A program made the translations under genes and the position numbers. Shown here one piece after another: positions 59,932 to 64,000 of a stretch of 64,000 nucleotides of DNA; the stretch's first letter is position 1, and the number at the start of each line of letters is the position of its first letter. Origin of the DNA: PALSA-894 sp963757565 (GTDB taxonomy: Bacteria; Pseudomonadota; Alphaproteobacteria; Rhizobiales; Xanthobacteraceae); assembly GCA_963757565.1 (NCBI GenBank), contig CAVWSB010000006.1, positions 496,001 through 560,000 of the forward strand. The letters are read 5' to 3'. Below the pieces are notes generated by a model. That model did not search any database. It was given only the letters and a program-made list of their open reading frames with translations, and had not been told where the DNA came from.

Positions 59932-61305
59932 ATGCGCCTTCTGATCGTCGGAACACTCCGAGGCCAGCTTACGCTCGCGACCAAGCTCGCCATGGAGAAG
60001 GGCGCAACCGTCACTCATGCGGACGACGCCGAAATCGCACTGCGCGTGCTGCGCTCCGGGCGCAGCGCGGATCTGCTGCTGGTCGAGGTGGCGGTCGACA
60101 TCCGCGATCTCATCACCCGGATGGAAGCCGAACACATCGTCGTGCCGGTGGTCGCCTGCGGCACCTCGACGGACGCGCGCGCCGCGGTCGCGGCGATCCA
60201 TGCGGGGGCGAAAGAGTACATCCCCCTCCCCCCGGACCCGGAGCTGATCGCGGCGGTGCTGGCGGCGGTCGCGGACGACCACCGCGACTTCATCTATCGC
60301 GACGACGCGATGGCAAATGTGGTCAAGCTTGCCCAGCAGGTCGCGCCGAGCGATGCCTCGGTGCTCATCACCGGGGAATCCGGAACCGGCAAGGAGGTAC
60401 TGGCGCGTTTCGTGCACGCGAAATCGAATCGCGCGCGCGCGCCGTTCATCTCGGTCAACTGCGCTGCGATCCCGGAACATCTGCTCGAATCCGAGTTGTT
60501 CGGCCACGAGAAGGGCTCGTTCACCGGCGCGGTCGCGCGGCGTATAGGCAAGTTCGAGGAGTCGAGCGGCGGTACGCTGCTGCTGGACGAAATCTCCGAG
60601 ATGGACGTGCGGCTGCAGGCAAAGTTGCTGCGCGCCATCCAGGAACGGGTCATCGACCGCGTCGGCGGCAACAAGCCGGTGCCCGTCGATATCCGGATCG
60701 TTGCGACCTCGAATCGCAATCTTGCTGACGCGGTGAAGTCCGGAACGTTCCGCGAGGATCTGTTCTATCGGCTTAACGTCGTGAACCTGAAGATCCCGCC
60801 GCTGCGCGAGCGGCCGGCCGACGTGCTCGAACTCGCCGAGCACTTCGTGAAGATGTACGCCAAGGCGAACGGCATGGTGCGGGTGCTCTCGACCGAGGCG
60901 CGCGCGCAACTGATCGCGAATCGTTGGCCCGGCAACGTGCGCGAATTGGAAAACGCGATGCACCGCGCGGTGCTGATCGCGGCAAGCGAATCAATTGGTC
61001 CGGAAGCGATCATCGCACCCGACGGCGCTCGGCTCGAGGAGCAGCGCGCCGCGCCGGCGGTCGCACACGCAACCTTCGCGGCCGAGACCGTGACGCGCGC
61101 ACTGGTCGGCCGCACGGTCGCAGACGTCGAGCGCGATCTCATTCTGGAGACGCTGAAGCATTGCCTCGGCAACCGCACGCACGCGGCGAACATCCTCGGG
61201 ATCTCGATCCGCACGCTCCGCAACAAGCTCAACGAGTACGCCGGCGACGGAATGCAAATTCCGCCACCCGCCAACGGCGCGCCTGACTTCCGCATGGCGG
61301 TTTGA
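59932..61305 (+). CDS. flbD: Sigma-54-dependent flagellar regulator FlbD
   Basis: This 457-residue activator has an N-terminal receiver-like domain (residues 1-115) without a clear phosphoacceptor: LLLVEVAV is found where LLLDL would be. A central AAA+ domain follows with Walker A ITGESGTGKEVLARF, ELFGHEKGSFTGA (the sigma-54-contacting GAFTGA loop, here GSFTGA) and Walker B GGTLLLDEISEMD, and a C-terminal Fis-type helix-turn-helix (NRTHAANILGISIRTLRNKL). It likely drives late flagellar genes, including the fliK-like gene through the promoter at 53165. Confidence 0.92.
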   Translation: MRLLIVGTLRGQLTLATKLAMEKGATVTHADDAEIALRVLRSGRSADLLLVEVAVDIRDLITRMEAEHIVVPVVACGTSTDARAAVAAIHAGAKEYIPLPPDPELIAAVLAAVADDHRDFIYRDDAMANVVKLAQQVAPSDASVLITGESGTGKEVLARFVHAKSNRARAPFISVNCAAIPEHLLESELFGHEKGSFTGAVARRIGKFEESSGGTLLLDEISEMDVRLQAKLLRAIQERVIDRVGGNKPVPVDIRIVATSNRNLADAVKSGTFREDLFYRLNVVNLKIPPLRERPADVLELAEHFVKMYAKANGMVRVLSTEARAQLIANRWPGNVRELENAMHRAVLIAASESIGPEAIIAPDGARLEEQRAAPAVAHATFAAETVTRALVGRTVADVERDLILETLKHCLGNRTHAANILGISIRTLRNKLNEYAGDGMQIPPPANGAPDFRMAV

Positions 61306-61535
61306 TCAACGCCAGAACGACTTGCCGCATTCGTGCCGGGCGTCGAAGCGCGTGATCCCGATGTCGCGTAAATGTCGATCGTCCAGCGCGGCGAGCGCGT
61401 TGCGCTGCCGTACGCGGGCGATCCAGCGCGCGGTCAGCAGGAAGACCCCCGCGAACGGCTGGATGGGTCCCTTTCGCTGCTTTGGGTGCCAAGCTGAATA
61501 GGTCTTGGGCGGCAAAACAGATCGAATGTCGGCAT
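61306..61535 (-). pseudogene. DUF1127 protein, N-terminal frame uncertain
   Basis: The C-terminal part, ALAALDDRHLRDIGITRFDA and onwards, is the DUF1127 motif of small alphaproteobacterial proteins. The best start by ribosome site (GAGGAG before the ATG at 61535, giving MPTFDLF) is in a different frame from this part; inserting one base near 61510 would join them as MPTFDLF...PPKTYSAWHPKQ. The alternative in-frame ATG at 61611 gives an unusual N-terminus. The stop abuts the flbD stop tail-to-tail (TGATCA). Confidence 0.6.
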
Positions 61536-61679
61536 CGTCTTCTCCTCTTGCGATAAGAAGAAGATGATCCGTCTGCGGCTTGGACGTTTCGCTCCCCGCC
61601 GAATTGGGCACGCAACGCTACGGGCTGCACCGAAGCATCGGTCCGTGCGGGTCCGCCCCGCGCACGCTATAACCCCACC

Positions 61680-62411
61680 ATGAGCGAAGTTCTCGATATG
61701 GCCGCCATCGCGGCGCTGGTCGGCGATCCGGCCCGCGCGAACATCCTGTGCGCACTTCTCGACGGGCGCGCGCTGACCGCGAGCGAACTCGCCTACGCGG
61801 CGCACGTGACACCGCAGACCGCGAGCGGCCACCTCGGGAAGCTCGCGCGCGCGAACCTCATCGAGCCGGCGCAGCAGGGCCGCCATCGTTATTTCAAGCT
61901 CGCCGGTCGGCACGTTGCCGCGATGCTGGAAAGCATCTCGGCGGTCGCCTCGATCGCGCCGCCGCGGCTGCGGCCGATCCGCATCGACGCGACGATGCGG
62001 CAGGCGCGCATGTGTTACGACCACCTCGCCGGCCAGCTCGGCGTGGTGATCGCGGATGCACTGCGCGAACATGGCCATGTCGAATTCGCCGAAGATGGCG
62101 GTGTGGTCACACCGTCCGGTGAAGCGTTCTTTGTGAAATTCGGCATCGATCTGTCGGCCTCGCGCCGGAGCCGCCGGGTGTTCTGCCGCCCCTGCATCGA
62201 CTGGAGCGAGCGGCGCGCACACCTCGCCGGCGCGGTTGGCGCCGCACTCGCGGACCGCCTGATGGACTTGCGCTGGATCGCGCGCAAGCGCGACTCGCGC
62301 GCGCTGACCATCACGCCAAACGGCTGGGCCAATATCGAGCGGACCTTCGGCTGTTCACTGCATGACCACACAGTGCACGAACAACCGAAACTGCGTGTCG
62401 TTGCGGGTTAA
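61680..62411 (+). CDS. ArsR-family transcriptional regulator
   Basis: This 243-residue protein has an N-terminal winged helix (ALVGDPARANILCALLDGRA, ASELAYAAHVTPQTASGHLG, RHRYFKLAGRHVAAMLE). A C-terminal half of about 130 residues has several Cys/His residues (ARMCYDHLAGQLGVVIADAL, VFCRPCIDWSERRAH) that may sense a ligand or metal. It is not in an obvious operon; the stop overlaps that of gntK. The regulated genes are unknown. Confidence 0.88.
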   Translation: MSEVLDMAAIAALVGDPARANILCALLDGRALTASELAYAAHVTPQTASGHLGKLARANLIEPAQQGRHRYFKLAGRHVAAMLESISAVASIAPPRLRPIRIDATMRQARMCYDHLAGQLGVVIADALREHGHVEFAEDGGVVTPSGEAFFVKFGIDLSASRRSRRVFCRPCIDWSERRAHLAGAVGAALADRLMDLRWIARKRDSRALTITPNGWANIERTFGCSLHDHTVHEQPKLRVVAG

Positions 62412-62913
62412 AGTTTTTCCAGCACAGACGCAGCAATTCCCTCCGGTATCGAATCGATGGACACCGTGATCGCGTGCTCGTCGGGAGCAGGCTCCTCGAG
62501 CGCTGCGAACTGGCTGCGCAGCAATTCCGGTGGCATGAAATGGCCCTTGCGTGCCTTCAGCCGCGCTTCGATCAGCTCGAAATCGCCCTTGAGATAGACC
62601 AGCCGTACATCGGCACGTTGTTTGCCGGTGACGATATCGCGATAGGCGCGTTTGAGCGCGGAGCAGGTGACGACGCAGCTCGTTCCCGCCGCACGGTGCT
62701 CCGCGATCCACGCCGCGATCGCCTTGAGCCACGGCCAGCGATCTTCGTCGGTCAGCGGCTGGCCGCTCGCCATCTTTTGGATATTGGCCTTGGGGTGAAA
62801 GCTGTCGGCGTCGCGAAACGGGCAGCCAAGCCGCGCCGCGATCAGCTTGCCGACCGTCGACTTTCCGGCGCCCGAGACTCCCATGACAACGACGGCGGCA
62901 AGACGCTCCGCCA

Positions 62914-62914
<1 letters not shown>
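62408..62914 (-). CDS. gntK: Gluconokinase GntK
   Basis: This 168-residue kinase has the Walker A VVMGVSGAGKSTVGKLIA, DADSFHPKANIQKM and WPWLKAIAAWI, then CSALKRAYRDI and GHFMPPELLRSQFAALEEP, all typical of GntK. It phosphorylates gluconate to 6-phosphogluconate. It abuts the stop of gnd upstream and so is probably co-transcribed with it. Confidence 0.95.
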
Positions 62915-63888
<974 letters not shown>

Positions 63889-64000
63889 GCCAAAACCTTG
63901 GTTAACCGATTGATAACCATACACTCGGCAATAATTGCCTAACAGGGGACGTGCGCCCAGCCGGGTGCGCGGGCGCAGGCAGTTGCAAGCATGACGGACG

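Noticed and set aside
63889..63925. TTAACC/ATAACC pair before gnd as a CtrA site
   Set aside because: Spacing does not fit the CtrA motif and gnd is not an expected target.

Overview
The window is GC-rich chromosomal DNA from a flagellated alphaproteobacterium, most likely Hyphomicrobiales (Bradyrhizobium/Xanthobacteraceae-like). The evidence is an SciP (DUF1153) gene beside flagellar genes, a FlbD-type sigma-54 activator, an alphaproteobacterial PmtA methyltransferase, DUF3606, DUF6494 and DUF1127 small proteins, heterotetrameric sarcosine oxidase, and many branched-chain and NitT-type ABC importers. It reads as a soil or rhizosphere heterotroph chromosome. I see no prophage, CRISPR array or intact insertion sequence.

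Layout. 1-5455 (minus): soxB-soxD-soxA-soxG sarcosine oxidase, then the start of an ADP-forming acyl-CoA synthetase. 5646-18360 (plus): a tightly packed operon with a Liv-type importer (including a fused LivH-LivM permease), a flavin monooxygenase-like protein, two carboxymuconolactone decarboxylase (CMD)/AhpD-type proteins, an alpha/beta hydrolase, an acyl-CoA dehydrogenase, an acyl-CoA ligase, an opine-dehydrogenase-like enzyme and a 3-hydroxyacyl-CoA dehydrogenase. 18357-21885 (minus): a NitT/TauT-type ABC transporter ending in a metal-dependent dioxygenase/M29-like enzyme. 22092-26941 (plus): an iron/polyamine-type ABC importer followed by an NMT1-type binding protein. 27239-31339 (plus): a beta-propeller protein, a cupin and a second NitT-type importer. 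31336-38579: a carboxylating acyl-CoA degradation module (acyl-CoA dehydrogenase, enoyl-CoA hydratase, SDR, two-subunit biotin carboxylase). 38576-45343 (minus): a complete Liv importer with an acyl-CoA ligase.

45344-47022 holds a decayed TetR fragment and an MFS transporter. 47118-51127 is an island of small genes around a CAU tRNA: stress-like hydrophilic proteins, an Asn/Gly-rich secreted repeat protein, DUF3606, DUF6494 and several unknowns. 51157-52982 (minus) encodes PmtA and MnmA. 53220-61305 (plus) is a flagellar block (fliK-like, flgD, sciP, fliF, fliG, fliH, fliN, flbD) with a near-consensus sigma-54 promoter before fliK and a CtrA-like site before sciP. The window ends with a DUF1127 gene, an ArsR-type regulator, and gntK and gnd for gluconate/6-phosphogluconate use.

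Metabolically, the region imports several unidentified organic acids, amines or amino-acid-like compounds, activates them to CoA thioesters and oxidises them. Several genes that are otherwise well conserved carry single-base frame breaks, nearly all +1. These are either a shared sequencing/assembly artefact or early decay, and should be settled before any of these genes is called non-functional.
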